Shown piece after piece: positions 25,024 through 35,402 of a stretch of 64,000 bases of DNA. A model generated the notes under the pieces. The model saw nothing but the letters and a program-made list of their open reading frames with translations, ran no database searches and was not told where the DNA came from. Made by a program: the position numbers and the translations under genes. Position 1 is the stretch's first letter. Every line of letters starts with the position of its first letter. Source of the DNA: Deltaproteobacteria bacterium (GTDB lineage: Bacteria > Desulfobacterota > DSM-4660 > Desulfatiglandales > Desulfatiglandaceae); assembly GCA_021737785.1 (NCBI GenBank), contig JAIPDI010000018.1, positions 1-64,000 of the forward strand, read 5' to 3'.

Positions 25024-25905
25024 TTAATGTTTAGCATTTAGGAATCCAACAAACCCTTTGATACTATTGGTCATAAACATCCGTTCTCTATTCTGCATAT
25101 CTGAATTCATGCGGTGAAATGCCGCCAGATTGGGATCGTTTTCGAGCAGGAGATCCATGGCGTTTCGGATGATGGTGTCATCGTTTCCCCCCTGACGGAC
25201 ACATTGGCCGATGATTTTCTTCCAATGGAGAAGCTGCTCCCGGAAGCGACTCAACATGGCGTGGGAACCTCGGGCCTTGCCGAAGTGGGCGTACCGTATG
25301 GGTTGATCCTTTAAGGTTGACAGCGCATCGAGACTCTTCAGAAAACCATCCAAAAAGAACTTTGGGGGGGTGGCTGGACGCAGATAGTCCAGACCGTCAA
25401 AATCGATATAATTGCCCGCGGCCTCACCGGCATAAAGTCTTTCCTGATAGCTGTAGCTGAGGTGGTGAACCGCATGGCCGGGTGTCTCTATCACAAGAAG
25501 TTCCTTAAGCTTCACCCCGGTATGGGGGATCAACTTTTCCCCGGGAACCGGCTTTGGCGGGCCGTATGCGCTTGCAACATCCCCCAGGACATTCAGGCTG
25601 CTGATCCAGAGTCTTTCCGGGTTGATCAGGTGCCGGATCGCGTCAGCATGGCATATTGCCCGGGCCATGGGATATTCTTCCAGTATCCGGGCCAGGGCCC
25701 CGGCATGATCCAGGTGAATATGGGTGATGAGGATATAATCCACCCGGGGGAGCTGGAGCCGGGAGAGCGACCGGATCAGCCGGTCTGCACTGTTGGCAGG
25801 ACCCACATCCACAATCAGGTTGAGATCGCCCCGGCAGATCCACGATCCGAAAAAGGAATTGAATCCGGGGATATCCTGTTTTATCTCAATAAGCCGATCC
25901 ATCAT
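25024..25905 (-). CDS. Metallo-beta-lactamase-fold hydrolase
   Basis: About 293 residues from ATG 25905; the open frame extends to a TTG at 25983, but similarity begins at LIEIKQDIPGFNSFFGSWIC. The metal site is THIHLDHAGAL (H-x-H-x-D-H), followed by ICHADAIRHL and ETPGHAVHHLSY, as in glyoxalase II-like and quorum-lactonase-like members of this superfamily. The C-terminal third (FLDGFLKSLDALSTLKDQPI onwards) is helical. Substrate unknown. It shares a strand and probably a transcript with the Fur-FeoA gene. Confidence 0.8.
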   Translation of the reverse strand: MMDRLIEIKQDIPGFNSFFGSWICRGDLNLIVDVGPANSADRLIRSLSRLQLPRVDYILITHIHLDHAGALARILEEYPMARAICHADAIRHLINPERLWISSLNVLGDVASAYGPPKPVPGEKLIPHTGVKLKELLVIETPGHAVHHLSYSYQERLYAGEAAGNYIDFDGLDYLRPATPPKFFLDGFLKSLDALSTLKDQPIRYAHFGKARGSHAMLSRFREQLLHWKKIIGQCVRQGGNDDTIIRNAMDLLLENDPNLAAFHRMNSDMQNRERMFMTNSIKGFVGFLNAKH

Positions 25906-26099
25906 ATGCTTATCTTTGTCGCTGGTAAACAAAGGTGGCGCACGCTTCAGTAATCCAGACCCAGGCCCCTCGATGATCCGCAACAGGCCTTTGAATCGAG
26001 GTCAATATAGCGATGTGGGGGAGGAGAGTCAAGGTGTGGAATTGCGACAGATAGTTGTTCACTCCGATACGAAAACATGATAAATAAAATATTTTACGA

Positions 26100-27095
26100 A
26101 TGAAGGTGAAGGTCCACGTTCGGGAGGGTCCCTGTCCTTTGGAAAACCGTTTCCCTATCCTCATTGTCGAAGACGATCCGGTCTCGCGAAGGCTTTTGGA
26201 GATGACGCTGTCAAAGGCCGGTTATGAAGTGGTGTCCGCCAAGGACGGGGAGGAGGCGTTGGCATGCTTCAATGCGCAATTCTTTCCCATCGTATTTACG
26301 GACTGGATGATGCCGGAGATGGACGGGCTGCAGCTATGCCGCAGTATCCGAGAGGAGGTCTCGGCCGGTTATGTGTTTATCTTTCTGCTGACGGCCAGGG
26401 ACTCCAGGGAAGATATGCTTGCCGGCCTGGAGGCCGGGGCCGACGATTATCTGACCAAACCCTTTGACCGATCAGAACTTTTTGCCCGCCTCAAGACGGC
26501 TGTCCGTATCCTGAATCTGGAAAAATCGTTAAAAGACGCCAATGACGCCATCCGTATGCTATCCATAACCGATACCATGACAGGGTGCTACAACCGCACC
26601 TATATGGACGCACATCTTCCCCATGAGCTTCAAAGAGCAAGGCGGTACGGCCATCCCATTTCCGTACTTATGGTGGATATCGATCACTTCAAGGGGGTCA
26701 ATGATACGTACGGACACCAGGCCGGAGATGAGGTATTAAAGGCCTTTGTCCAAACAATGGGCCGGTCGATCCGTTCAAGAGTGGATTGGATCGCCCGTTA
26801 CGGGGGGGAGGAATTTATTGTGGTTCTTCCTGAGACGGATTTTGATAAGGCGCAAGTCCTGGCGGAAAGACTCCGCGCCAAGGTATCGAAGCAGATTGTC
26901 TTCCATAAGGAAGAAGCGATTCGGATTACGGCCAGTTTCGGGGTTACGGGCCTTGCACCTGGCCAGGGCGTGACAGGCTTTCCGCCGGATATCTCGCACG
27001 AGGCCATGATCCGTGTGGCGGACAAATGCCTGTACGCGGCCAAGGAGGCGGGCCGAAACAAGGTCATTGCAAGTCCTGTAATCGAGAGGCCCTGA
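26100..27095 (+). CDS. Response regulator diguanylate cyclase (REC-GGDEF)
   Basis: Up to 331 residues. The REC domain (about 18-135) has acidic pocket VEDD, phospho-acceptor Asp in FTDWMMPEMDG, and TKPFDRSE. The GGDEF domain (about 160-325) has ITDTMTGCYNRTYMD and an intact RYGGEEF active site, so c-di-GMP synthesis is likely. The residue pattern before GGEEF is S-R-V-D rather than R-x-x-D, so the usual inhibitory site appears absent. A TTG at 26139 behind GGGAGGG is a competing start that would leave the REC domain whole. The cognate kinase is not in the window. Confidence 0.92.
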   Translation: MKVKVHVREGPCPLENRFPILIVEDDPVSRRLLEMTLSKAGYEVVSAKDGEEALACFNAQFFPIVFTDWMMPEMDGLQLCRSIREEVSAGYVFIFLLTARDSREDMLAGLEAGADDYLTKPFDRSELFARLKTAVRILNLEKSLKDANDAIRMLSITDTMTGCYNRTYMDAHLPHELQRARRYGHPISVLMVDIDHFKGVNDTYGHQAGDEVLKAFVQTMGRSIRSRVDWIARYGGEEFIVVLPETDFDKAQVLAERLRAKVSKQIVFHKEEAIRITASFGVTGLAPGQGVTGFPPDISHEAMIRVADKCLYAAKEAGRNKVIASPVIERP

Positions 27096-27103
27096 GACGA
27101 TCC

Positions 27104-28084
27104 ATGCGTGCGATCGTATTTGACGGCCATCTCCAATACAGGGAGGATTATCCCGAACCGGAGGCGATGCCGGGTTGGGCCCGGATCAGGGTGCTCAAGG
27201 CCGGCATCTGTACTACGGATATCGAGATTACCAGGGGGTACAAGGGTTTCGAGGGGGTTCTGGGACACGAGTTTGTCGGGGTGGTCGATTCCAATATCTT
27301 GATCGGGGATCAGCCTGATTTTACGGGAAAACGCGTTGTCGGCGAGATCAATGCCGGGTGTGGGGCCTGTGCGTCCTGCGTCAAAGGCCTGCAGCGTCAT
27401 TGCCCTCACCGGAAGTGTTTGGGCATCCTCGATTTGAACGGTTGCATGGCCGATTATTGTATGCTGCCGGTGTCCAACCTTTACGTCGTTCCTGTCTCGA
27501 TGGCCGACAACAGAGCGGTTCTGGTGGAGCCGCTCTCCGCAGCCTTTGAGGTGTTGGAACAACTGGCGTTAACCGGGTCGGAACGGGCGGTGGTATTGGG
27601 CGACGGGCGCCTCGGGATTTTGTGTGCATGGGCGCTTGCAACAGCCCTTCCGGATGTGACGCTCATAGGACACCATAAGACAAAGCTCGAAAACGCCCGC
27701 TGGCGTGACCTCAAGATCCGGTCGGAATTTCCAGCAGAGATGGCGGGAAAGGTCGATTTCGTTGTGGAAGCCACCGGATCAGCCGCGGGCTTGACTGATG
27801 CGGTAACGCTCTGCAGGCCCCGCGGAACAATTGTGCTCAAGTCCACGGTGGCAGGTGAGTGGAAGGTGGACCTGTCGAGCGTGGTGGTCAATGAACAGAC
27901 ACTGGTCGGGTCCAGATGCGGCCGGTTTGAGGTGGGCCTTCGCATGCTGGCGACTCATCCGGATATGCCCCTTGAACGCCTCATCTCCGCCGAATACCCG
28001 ATGGCACAGGCGCTGGCGGCATTTGAATCGGCGAAGCGTCCGGAGGCATTAAAAATACTGATTGACATGGCCGTGAAAGAATAA
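27104..28084 (+). CDS. Zinc-dependent medium-chain dehydrogenase
   Basis: This 326-residue protein starts at ATG 27104, 8 bases after the diguanylate cyclase stop. It has the MDR alcohol-dehydrogenase layout: catalytic-zinc segment KAGICTTDIE, GVLGHEFVGVV, the structural zinc loop GCGACASCVKGLQRHC (four Cys), and a Rossmann region where AVVLGDGRLGILCAW replaces the usual G-x-G-x-x-G spacing. FVVEATGSAAGL lies in the cofactor domain. It oxidises an alcohol or polyol with NAD(P)+; the substrate is not identifiable. Lower-than-usual length reflects a short C-terminus. Confidence 0.85.
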   Translation: MRAIVFDGHLQYREDYPEPEAMPGWARIRVLKAGICTTDIEITRGYKGFEGVLGHEFVGVVDSNILIGDQPDFTGKRVVGEINAGCGACASCVKGLQRHCPHRKCLGILDLNGCMADYCMLPVSNLYVVPVSMADNRAVLVEPLSAAFEVLEQLALTGSERAVVLGDGRLGILCAWALATALPDVTLIGHHKTKLENARWRDLKIRSEFPAEMAGKVDFVVEATGSAAGLTDAVTLCRPRGTIVLKSTVAGEWKVDLSSVVVNEQTLVGSRCGRFEVGLRMLATHPDMPLERLISAEYPMAQALAAFESAKRPEALKILIDMAVKE

Positions 28085-28188
28085 AAAAATTTTTCAGATG
28101 GTGAGACACTCTCTTGGTTCTGGATTGACCAGATTCGCCATCTGCAATTTAAACACAGTTCCGGATTATCCGGGTAAGGCAGATTGAC

Positions 28189-28848
28189 ATGTTTACCGGT
28201 CTGATTGAAGGATTGGGCAAGGTCGGCGGAATTCGACGTTCGCGCAATGACATGAAGGTCACCATCATCCCGCCTTTTGATGCGATCGACTGCGAGATCG
28301 GGGAGAGCATCTCTGTCAACGGCGTATGCCTCACCGTAACGGAGATATCGGGGAATGCTCTGGGCATGGATGTATCCGGCGAGACCCTTTCCCGTTCCAC
28401 ACTGAGGTTTCTGAAGATGGGGGATTCGGTAAATCTTGAGCGGGCCCTCCGGTTGACGGATCGTCTGGGGGGACATCTGGTCGCGGGGCATGTGGACGGC
28501 GTCGGAACGATCGTCGGGAAAGATCAATCCGGGCAATCTTGGCGCATACGGATCCGGATTGAACAAGGTCTTTCCCGTTACCTCATCGTGAAGGGCTCCA
28601 TTGCAGTGGATGGGATCAGCCTGACGATTAATGCTTGTGAAAATGATCTCTTTGAGGTAAATATCATCCCTCAGACCGGCGTTGCAACGACGCTTTTGAA
28701 AAAAAAGACAGGAGACCCGGTCAATATCGAAACCGACCTCATCGGCAAATATGTGGAGAAGCTGTTTTCCAGAGGGAGGCCGGACCGGGACACAGAGGCC
28801 TCGGGAATTGACCTCGAAGCCCTCGCAAAACATGGGTTCATCAGATAG
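28189..28848 (+). CDS. ribE: Riboflavin synthase, alpha chain
   Basis: This 219-residue protein shows the two tandem lumazine-binding repeats of riboflavin synthase: MFTGLIEGLGKVGGI with ISVNGVCLTVTEI, and VAGHVDGVGTIVGK with GSIAVDGISLTIN. It dismutates two 6,7-dimethyl-8-ribityllumazines into riboflavin. It is first in ribE-ribBA-ribH-nusB-leuS. Only 104 bases separate it from the upstream dehydrogenase, and I see no FMN riboswitch there. The ribD gene, usually directly upstream in relatives, is 27 kb away on the opposite strand. Confidence 0.96.
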   Translation: MFTGLIEGLGKVGGIRRSRNDMKVTIIPPFDAIDCEIGESISVNGVCLTVTEISGNALGMDVSGETLSRSTLRFLKMGDSVNLERALRLTDRLGGHLVAGHVDGVGTIVGKDQSGQSWRIRIRIEQGLSRYLIVKGSIAVDGISLTINACENDLFEVNIIPQTGVATTLLKKKTGDPVNIETDLIGKYVEKLFSRGRPDRDTEASGIDLEALAKHGFIR

Positions 28849-28937
28849 CAGGCAGGAGACCCTCTTCCTGGCGACGACCTCATGGGGACTTTGAGCGGCT
28901 CTCTGATGCCATTAATGATGCACCATAAAAAAGGATC

Positions 28938-30149
28938 TTGAAGATGCCTATATCCAATATCGCAGATGTGTTAGACGACCTGAAACAAGGAAAGACGATC
29001 ATCCTTGTGGACGATGAGGGGAGGGAGAATGAGGGGGATCTGACCATAGCGGCTGAAAAGGTAACGCCGGAGGCCATCAATTTCATGGCCAAACATGGTC
29101 GCGGTCTTATCTGCCTCGCATTGGAGCCGGAGATCGTGGAAAAATTGGAACTCGACCAGATGGTCAGCAAGAATCGTTCTCCTTTCCAGACGGCCTTTAC
29201 CGTATCGATAGAGGCCGCCCGAGGTGTTACCACGGGCATCTCCGCTGCTGACAGGGCCCATACCATTTTGACCGCCATAGCGGATGATGCAACACCCGAA
29301 GACCTTGTTCATCCAGGACATGTCTTCCCTCTGAGGGCCAGACGGGGAGGGGTCCTGTTCAGGACCGGACAGACCGAGGGTTCGGTCGATCTTGCGCGGC
29401 TCGCCGGTCTCAAGCCTGCGGCTGTGATCTGTGAAGTCATGAAGGATGACGGGACCATGGCCCGCCTGCCGGACCTGGAGATATTCGCCCAAGAGCACGA
29501 TTTGAAGATCGCCACCGTGGCCGATCTCATCTCTTACCGGATGCGAAAGGAGTCCTTTGTACACAAGGCTGCAGAAACGGTCCTGCCGACGCCCTTTGGG
29601 GAATGGAAGGCCATGGCGTTTGTCAATGACATAGACGATTACGAGCACCTGGCCCTGGTAAAAGGCGAGATTGATCCGGAGAAAGATGTGATGGTCAGGG
29701 TCCATTCCGGGTGCCTGACCGGGGATGTTTTCAGTTCCTATCGATGTGACTGCGGCGAGCAGTTGGAAGCTGCCATGTCTATCATCCAGAAGGAAGGTCT
29801 CGGCGTAATACTCTATCTCCAGCAGGAAGGGCGAGGTATCGGCCTTGCAAATAAGCTGAAGGCCTATGCCCTTCAGGATCAGGGGTTCGATACGGTGGAA
29901 GCCAATGAAGAACTCGGTTTCGCTGCAGACTTAAGGGATTATGGAGTGGGGGCCCAGATCCTGGTGGCCATCGGCGTCAAGAAAATGAGGCTGCTGACCA
30001 ATAACCCGAAAAAAATTATCGGACTGGAGGGTTATGGGTTGCAGGTTACCGGACGGGTGCCCATCGAGTGCATACCGAGGCCGGAAAACCTTCGATATCT
30101 GTCCACCAAGTGCCACAAGTTAGGACATCTGTTAAACAGAATTGAGTAA
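28938..30149 (+). CDS. ribBA: 3,4-dihydroxy-2-butanone 4-phosphate synthase / GTP cyclohydrolase II
   Basis: This 403-residue bifunctional enzyme supplies both precursors of the riboflavin ring. The N-terminal RibB domain (about 1-200) has ILVDDEGRENEGDLTIAAE and HPGHVFPLRARRGGVL. The C-terminal RibA domain has the zinc/active-site run RVHSGCLTGDVFSSYRCDCG, and LYLQQEGRGIGLANKL. Start ATG 28938 is used; the ribosome site is weak. Gap to ribE is 89 bases and to ribH 37 bases, fitting one operon. Confidence 0.96.
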   Translation: MKMPISNIADVLDDLKQGKTIILVDDEGRENEGDLTIAAEKVTPEAINFMAKHGRGLICLALEPEIVEKLELDQMVSKNRSPFQTAFTVSIEAARGVTTGISAADRAHTILTAIADDATPEDLVHPGHVFPLRARRGGVLFRTGQTEGSVDLARLAGLKPAAVICEVMKDDGTMARLPDLEIFAQEHDLKIATVADLISYRMRKESFVHKAAETVLPTPFGEWKAMAFVNDIDDYEHLALVKGEIDPEKDVMVRVHSGCLTGDVFSSYRCDCGEQLEAAMSIIQKEGLGVILYLQQEGRGIGLANKLKAYALQDQGFDTVEANEELGFAADLRDYGVGAQILVAIGVKKMRLLTNNPKKIIGLEGYGLQVTGRVPIECIPRPENLRYLSTKCHKLGHLLNRIE

Positions 30150-30186
30150 TGGGTTTATTCAAGCATCCATTTGAAAGGGGGGTGTT

Positions 30187-30657
30187 ATGCCCAAAGTAGT
30201 AGAAGGTCGATTGTCGGCGGAGGGCTTTCGTTTTGCCATCATTGTGAGCCGCTTTAATGATTTTATCTGCTCCAGATTGATGGAAGGGGCCATAGATGCC
30301 TTGACGAGACACGGTTGCGACGAAAAAGACATATTGATCATAAAGGTCCCCGGGGCATTTGAGATGCCTCTCGCGGCGAGGAAGATGGTCCGGACCGGAG
30401 AGTCTGACGCGGTCATATGCGTGGGCGCGGTGATCAGGGGGGCGACACCCCATTTCGATTATGTGGCGGCCGAGGTATCCAAAGGTATCGCCAGCGTGGC
30501 ACTGGAGAGTGAAATCCCAGTGACCTTCGGCGTCCTTACCACAGACAACCTCGAACAGGCCATTGAGAGGGCCGGGTCCAAATCCGGAAATAAAGGATTC
30601 GAGGCCGCCATGGCCGCCATCGAAATGGTTAACCTCTTCAAGGAATTGCAGAGTTGA
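30187..30657 (+). CDS. ribH: 6,7-dimethyl-8-ribityllumazine synthase
   Basis: This 156-residue protein starts at ATG 30187 behind GAAAGGGGGG. It condenses the RibB product with the ribitylaminopyrimidine. Family signatures are [54 protein letters not shown] and [14 protein letters not shown]. It usually forms a 60-mer shell or decamer in the cytoplasm. The dispersed GGATTGCGGAATCC-type repeat begins immediately after its stop codon. Confidence 0.96.
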   Translation: MPKVVEGRLSAEGFRFAIIVSRFNDFICSRLMEGAIDALTRHGCDEKDILIIKVPGAFEMPLAARKMVRTGESDAVICVGAVIRGATPHFDYVAAEVSKGIASVALESEIPVTFGVLTTDNLEQAIERAGSKSGNKGFEAAMAAIEMVNLFKELQS

Positions 30658-30660
30658 CAA

Positions 30661-30731
30661 TTTGGAGGATTGCGGAATCCAGGCGTCGAACGTAATTCGA
30701 AATTCCTAAATTCCCTGAATCCTTGGAATTC
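30661..30731. repeat. Dispersed intergenic repeat (GGAATTC/GAATTCC type), copy 1
   Basis: The words GGATTGCGGAATCCAGG, AAATTCCTAAATTCCCTG and AATCCTTGGAATTCG recur in related form at 33788-33826, 47586-47615 and 57863-57902. It fills the ribH-nusB gap. Confidence 0.5.
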
Positions 30732-30749
30732 GCTCTTTGACGGTGAAAT

Positions 30750-31208
30750 ATGGGGAAAAGAAGACGGGCTCGTGAATTGGCTGTCCAGGTTCTGTTTCAC
30801 CTGGAGTTCAGCCATGATGATCCGTCCGAGGTCTTTGACCTGATTTGTGAGAACTTCGAGGCCTCGGAATCTATCAGAGAGTTCTCAAAGATGCTTGTCT
30901 TGGGGGTATGCGGGAAAAAGGAGAGCCTGGACAAAACCATCAGTCAGGCATCCAAGAACTGGCGTATTGACCGTATGGCGCGGCTGGATCGATCCATACT
31001 GAGGCTGGCAGCCTTTGAAATCCTGTTTGTCCCTGAAATCCCCGCAAGGGTCTCGCTTGATGAGGCCGTGGAGATCGGAAAAAAGTTCGGAAGCGAAGAT
31101 TCGGGGAGATATATCAACGGCGTATTGGATAATATCTACAATACCCTAATAAATGAAGAATGCAACGACACTGAGACTACAGAAGGCGTGACAGAAGATG
31201 AAATATAA
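30750..31208 (+). CDS. nusB: Transcription antitermination factor NusB
   Basis: This 152-residue all-helical protein begins [20 protein letters not shown], the standard NusB start. It later shows [20 protein letters not shown] and [16 protein letters not shown]. With NusE (S10) it binds boxA of rRNA leaders and supports antitermination. Placement after ribH is widely conserved in bacteria. Its last bases overlap the leuS start. Confidence 0.95.
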   Translation: MGKRRRARELAVQVLFHLEFSHDDPSEVFDLICENFEASESIREFSKMLVLGVCGKKESLDKTISQASKNWRIDRMARLDRSILRLAAFEILFVPEIPARVSLDEAVEIGKKFGSEDSGRYINGVLDNIYNTLINEECNDTETTEGVTEDEI

Positions 31209-33774
31209 CCCGCAAGAGATAGAGCTTAAATGGCAGTCAAATTGGGAAAAAAATAAAACATTCAAATCTATAGATGATATCTCTAAACCAAAATATTACC
31301 TTTTGGAGATGTTTCCCTATCCCTCCGGGAAAATTCATATCGGGCATGTGCGCAATTATACCATCGGTGACGTGGTGGCCAGATATCAACGGATGTGCGG
31401 AAAAAATGTCCTCCATCCGATGGGATGGGATGCCTTTGGCATGCCTGCGGAAAACGCGGCCATAGAAAATAAGACCCATCCTGCCCAATGGACTTACGAC
31501 AATATCGCTGCCATGAAAGTCCAGCTTAAGCGGATGGGCTTCAGCTATGACTGGGACCGGGAACTGGCCACCTGCGATCCTGAATATTATCGATGGGAGC
31601 AGTTGGTGTTTCTGAGAATGTACCAGGAGGGTTTGGCCTATAAGAAGAAGACCTTTGTCAACTGGTGCAACAAATGTCAGACGGTGCTGGCCAACGAGCA
31701 GGTTGAAGATGGATGTTGCTGGCGTCATCCGGACGTGGAAGTCAGCATAAAAGAGATGGACAGCTGGTTTCTCAAGATAACGCACTATGCCGATGAAATC
31801 CTGGAGTATTGCGAAAAGCTCCCAGGATGGCCCGACCGGGTGCTCACCATGCAGCGGAACTGGATCGGAAAGAGTTATGGCGCCATCATCCGGTTTCCCC
31901 TGGCAGGTTCGGAGGAAGTCATCGAGGTCTTCACCACCCGACAGGATACGGTGTTCGGAGCGACGTTTATGTGTCTGGCCCCGGAACATCCGTTGGTCCA
32001 GGAGATCATAAAAGGACGCCCCGAAGAAGGTGAGGTGCTTAAGTTTGTTGAACATACGCTCAAGATGGACACCTTTATGCGCACAGCGGACTTTACGGTG
32101 AAAGAGGGGGCCTTTACCGGTAGGTATTGTATGAATTCGGTGACCGGTGAGGAGATTCCGATCTTTGTGGCCAATTTCGTTCTCTTTGATTACGGAACCG
32201 GCGCGATTATGGCGGTCCCTGCCCATGATCAGAGGGACTTTGAATTCGCCGGAAAATACGGTTTGAAGCTCAGGGTGGTGATTCAACCGGTCGATGGAAG
32301 TCTCGATGAAAATGCCATGACAGAGGCCTACGTAGGGGAGGGGACCCTGGTCAACTCGGGTCCATTCAACGGTCAACGAAACCTGGATGCCCTGGACAGC
32401 ATCGCCGATTATCTGGAATCCAGGGGTGCGGGACACAAGACCGTGAATTTCAGGCTGAGAGACTGGGGGATCTCCAGACAACGATACTGGGGGGCCCCCA
32501 TCCCAATCATTTATTGCGAGAAATGCGGCACGGTTCCGGTTCCTGAAGCGGATCTCCCGGTGGTGCTCCCTCTGGCGCTGGATATGAGACCGAATGGTGG
32601 ATCCCCCCTCCCTCTTGAACCCTCCTTTTTCGAGACGACCTGCCCAAACTGCAACGGAAAGGCGCGACGTGAAACAGATACCATGGATACCTTTGTGGAG
32701 TCTTCCTGGTATTTCGACCGATACACCTGCCCGCGCTATGATAAAGGCCCCCTGGATCCAGAAAAGGTGGATTACTGGATGCCCGTGGATCAATATATCG
32801 GGGGGATCGAGCACGCCATACTCCACCTTCTCTACTCCCGTTTCTATACCAGGGTCCTGAGGGACTTTGGGTATCTGAAGGTCAGCGAACCCTTTACCAA
32901 CCTGTTGACGCAGGGGATGGTCTGCAAAGAGACCGAGGAGTGTCCGGAGCATGGCTACCTTTATCCCTCAGAGGTCAAGGATGGCAGGTGCGGTTATTGC
33001 CGGGCAGAGGTGATACGGGGCAACACGGTAAAAATGTCCAAGTCCAAGAAGAATGTGGTCGATCCACAGGAGCTGATTGACCAGTATGGGGCCGATACGG
33101 TCCGGGCATTCTGCCTCTTTGCTTCGCCCCCGGACAAGGACCTGGAGTGGAGCGACCAGGGCGTCGAGGGGTCCTACCGGTTCCTGAATCGAATCTGGCG
33201 GTTGGTGACGCTTCATCTTGGAAACGTGTCGGAAGTTTCTGCATATGCGGGAGGGGAAATCCTGGAGGGACAACTCAGGGCCTTACACCGAAAAACCCAC
33301 GAGACCATAAAGAAGGTGACGGGCGACATAGAAAACCGGTTCCATTTTAATACGGCCATCTCCGCAGTCATGGAGCTGGTGAATGATATGAATCAGTTGC
33401 TGAACAGTAACGAACAAAAGGATGCCGTCGCCTGGTCGGTGGTCAGGGAGGCCATAGAGGCGACCGTGGTGCTGCTGTCCCCGGTGGCGCCCCACATCAC
33501 CGAAGAACTGTGGGGGATGTTGGGCCATGACACCCCCCTGATCGAGGTCCCCTGGCCGGTCTGCAATGAGGCAGCATTGGTGGCTGAAACCAGACAGGTC
33601 GTGCTCCAGGTGAACGGAAAGGTACGCAACCGAATTGAGGTGCCTGCCTCCTATGATGAGAGGGCCATTGAGAAGGCGGCCCTGACAGACGAAAGGGTCC
33701 GGCAGTTTGTCAGCGGAAAAGAGATCAAGAAGGTGATCGTCGTCCAGAAAAAACTGGTAAATGTGGTGGCATAG
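31198..33774 (+). CDS. leuS: Leucyl-tRNA synthetase
   Basis: This 858-residue class I synthetase starts at ATG 31198 within the nusB end. Signature sites are the HIGH region [15 protein letters not shown] and the KMSKS loop [11 protein letters not shown], with the CP1 editing domain between ([20 protein letters not shown]). Cysteine pairs CEKCGT and CPNCNG, and a later ECPEHG...CGYC, suggest zinc-binding inserts. It charges tRNA-Leu and edits norvaline and isoleucine. The C-terminal domain ends in [15 protein letters not shown] as usual. The order leuS-lptE-holA is the classical proteobacterial arrangement. Confidence 0.98.
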   Translation: MKYNPQEIELKWQSNWEKNKTFKSIDDISKPKYYLLEMFPYPSGKIHIGHVRNYTIGDVVARYQRMCGKNVLHPMGWDAFGMPAENAAIENKTHPAQWTYDNIAAMKVQLKRMGFSYDWDRELATCDPEYYRWEQLVFLRMYQEGLAYKKKTFVNWCNKCQTVLANEQVEDGCCWRHPDVEVSIKEMDSWFLKITHYADEILEYCEKLPGWPDRVLTMQRNWIGKSYGAIIRFPLAGSEEVIEVFTTRQDTVFGATFMCLAPEHPLVQEIIKGRPEEGEVLKFVEHTLKMDTFMRTADFTVKEGAFTGRYCMNSVTGEEIPIFVANFVLFDYGTGAIMAVPAHDQRDFEFAGKYGLKLRVVIQPVDGSLDENAMTEAYVGEGTLVNSGPFNGQRNLDALDSIADYLESRGAGHKTVNFRLRDWGISRQRYWGAPIPIIYCEKCGTVPVPEADLPVVLPLALDMRPNGGSPLPLEPSFFETTCPNCNGKARRETDTMDTFVESSWYFDRYTCPRYDKGPLDPEKVDYWMPVDQYIGGIEHAILHLLYSRFYTRVLRDFGYLKVSEPFTNLLTQGMVCKETEECPEHGYLYPSEVKDGRCGYCRAEVIRGNTVKMSKSKKNVVDPQELIDQYGADTVRAFCLFASPPDKDLEWSDQGVEGSYRFLNRIWRLVTLHLGNVSEVSAYAGGEILEGQLRALHRKTHETIKKVTGDIENRFHFNTAISAVMELVNDMNQLLNSNEQKDAVAWSVVREAIEATVVLLSPVAPHITEELWGMLGHDTPLIEVPWPVCNEAALVAETRQVVLQVNGKVRNRIEVPASYDERAIEKAALTDERVRQFVSGKEIKKVIVVQKKLVNVVA

Positions 33775-33778
33775 GAAT

Positions 33779-34378
33779 ATGGCTGCAGGGAGTTATGGAT
33801 TTGGAGATTCAGAAATTGGGGGAGGGTTGAAGCGCAATCCTGTTTGCAGTTCACATATCATCGTTCAAGTCGTTATACTCCTGTCCTTCCTCTGGATGTC
33901 CGGATGCGGATATCAGCTCCAGGCCACGAAACAGCCCAAAGGGATGAGTATCCCGAGTCTGGCCATCCCCCTTATGGCAAGCCCCTCGTCGTCCCTCGGT
34001 TTTGAGGGCGACTTCACCATGATGATCCGAAAGGAATTTGTCAGCCAGTCCCAGATTCCTCTGGTTTCAAGGGACCGGGCAGCATTCGTCCTTATCGGAA
34101 ATGTGAGCGACATCACCACCGAACCCCTCAGCTACAGGGTCACCGACGGTACATTTGAAGTAACCAGTTCCCGCTGGCTCAGAATCAGACTCTCAGCCAG
34201 GCTGCTGAACAGGACCACCGGAGAGATCGTATGGAATGAAGAGGCCATGGATGAAAAGGCCGCCTTTACCGTTGATTCCGACCCGTTGAGGACACGGTAT
34301 AATCAGAGGAAGGCCGCCAGAAGGATCGCCCAATTACTGGCCGAAAGAATCTACCTGCGGACCATGGAACGATTCTGA
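33779..34378 (+). CDS. lptE: LPS-assembly lipoprotein LptE
   Basis: The protein (199 residues if ATG 33779 is used) has a lipoprotein signal: VVILLSFLWMSGC, where the lipobox MSGC is followed by GYQLQATKQP, the typical LptE start of the mature protein. It then shows beta-rich segments (PLSYRVTDGTFEVTSS, RLLNRTTGEIVWNEE). LptE plugs the LptD barrel that places lipopolysaccharide in the outer membrane, so this organism makes an LPS-type outer membrane. The first 16 codons are made of the dispersed repeat, so the true start may be TTG 33827, directly after GGGGGAGGG. It overlaps holA by one base. Confidence 0.88.
   Translation: MAAGSYGFGDSEIGGGLKRNPVCSSHIIVQVVILLSFLWMSGCGYQLQATKQPKGMSIPSLAIPLMASPSSSLGFEGDFTMMIRKEFVSQSQIPLVSRDRAAFVLIGNVSDITTEPLSYRVTDGTFEVTSSRWLRIRLSARLLNRTTGEIVWNEEAMDEKAAFTVDSDPLRTRYNQRKAARRIAQLLAERIYLRTMERF
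33788..33826. repeat. Dispersed intergenic repeat, copy 2 (runs into the lptE start)
   Basis: Words ATGGATTTGGAGATTCAG and AAATTGGGGGAGGG match the family seen after ribH and at the glyA end. Confidence 0.4.
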
Positions 34379-35376
34379 TGGCAGCAGATCTCTCCCCCGA
34401 CCAGATACTGGACCTGTTGAAACGCCGCCAGTTGGGCAAGGTGTATCTCTTCTACGGCCCCGGAGAATTTCAGATTGAAAAGATATTGGGCGACGTTAGT
34501 AAAGCCCTTATTCCCGAACCAGCCCGGGATTTCAACTTTCAGACCTTTTATGGCAGCGATACCACAATCCCCGCAGATATCACTGATGCGGCCTGCTCGC
34601 TCCCGTTTTTGTCTCCAAAACGTCTCATCATTGTCAGGCGGACTGAAAACATCCCGGGATCGGCGCTTGAATCCTTAACCCCTTACATAGAAAACCCCGT
34701 AAAAACCACTTGCCTGATATTTATATCTTCAAGAACCGATTTCAGGAAAGACTTCTATAAGAAGATCAGAGCGGCCGGCGGTGCCGTGCATTTCAAGGAG
34801 CTGTATGACAGGCAGGTGATCCCCTGGATAAAACGGTTTGCCGGCGAACTGGGGTTGAATATCACAGAAGAGGGATGTGTTTACCTGCAGGCCATTGTCG
34901 GAAACCGGTTACGGGATCTGTATACTGAGATGGAGAAGCTCTATCTCCGCCATGGGAACACGCCGGTGGGCGCGTCCGAAATCAGGAAACTCGCCATCAA
35001 CACCCGTATCTATACGATCTTTGAATTAATGGATGAGGTATCGCTCAGAAGACGCGCAAAATCCCTTGCAATTCTGAACAGGTACTTGGAAGAGGAGGGT
35101 CGGGATGCCGTATTCGGAATCATCGGGATGCTGAACCGGCAGATTCGTCTGATTATCCAGGCAAAATCCGTCATGGACAAGGGCGGAAGGCCCGCTGATG
35201 TGGCCAAACGGCTTCAGATCCAACCCTTTCTGGCGAACAAGGTACTTCAGCAGGCCCACAACTGGCGCATCGATGATCTTGAACGTGCCTTAGACCTGCT
35301 CTGCCAGGCCGACAGGCATCTGAAGTCGGGCTCTCAGCCTCGCCTGATGCTCGAACACCTGCTCCTGTCCTTCTAG
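34378..35376 (+). CDS. holA: DNA polymerase III, delta subunit
   Basis: This 332-residue protein opens with LSPDQILDLLKRRQLGKVYL, then FYGPGEFQIEKIL, the pseudo-P-loop region of HolA, then LPFLSPKRLIIVRRTENIPG and later IYTIFELMDEVSLRRRAKSL. It opens the beta clamp and is the clamp-loader wrench. The start ATG overlaps the lptE stop (TGATG). Position after lptE is conserved. The gene converges on rpsT, with only 26 bases between stops and no clear terminator hairpin. Confidence 0.95.
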   Translation: MAADLSPDQILDLLKRRQLGKVYLFYGPGEFQIEKILGDVSKALIPEPARDFNFQTFYGSDTTIPADITDAACSLPFLSPKRLIIVRRTENIPGSALESLTPYIENPVKTTCLIFISSRTDFRKDFYKKIRAAGGAVHFKELYDRQVIPWIKRFAGELGLNITEEGCVYLQAIVGNRLRDLYTEMEKLYLRHGNTPVGASEIRKLAINTRIYTIFELMDEVSLRRRAKSLAILNRYLEEEGRDAVFGIIGMLNRQIRLIIQAKSVMDKGGRPADVAKRLQIQPFLANKVLQQAHNWRIDDLERALDLLCQADRHLKSGSQPRLMLEHLLLSF

Positions 35377-35402
35377 GAAGAGCCGGGTACCGCGGAGGAG
35401 AG

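Noticed and set aside
28085-28188. FMN riboswitch before ribE
   Set aside because: Only 104 bases are available and the conserved RFN paired elements are not seen.
31237-32952. A 571-codon open frame on the minus strand inside leuS
   Set aside because: It is an antisense shadow of leuS, with no motif, while leuS has all class I synthetase signatures.
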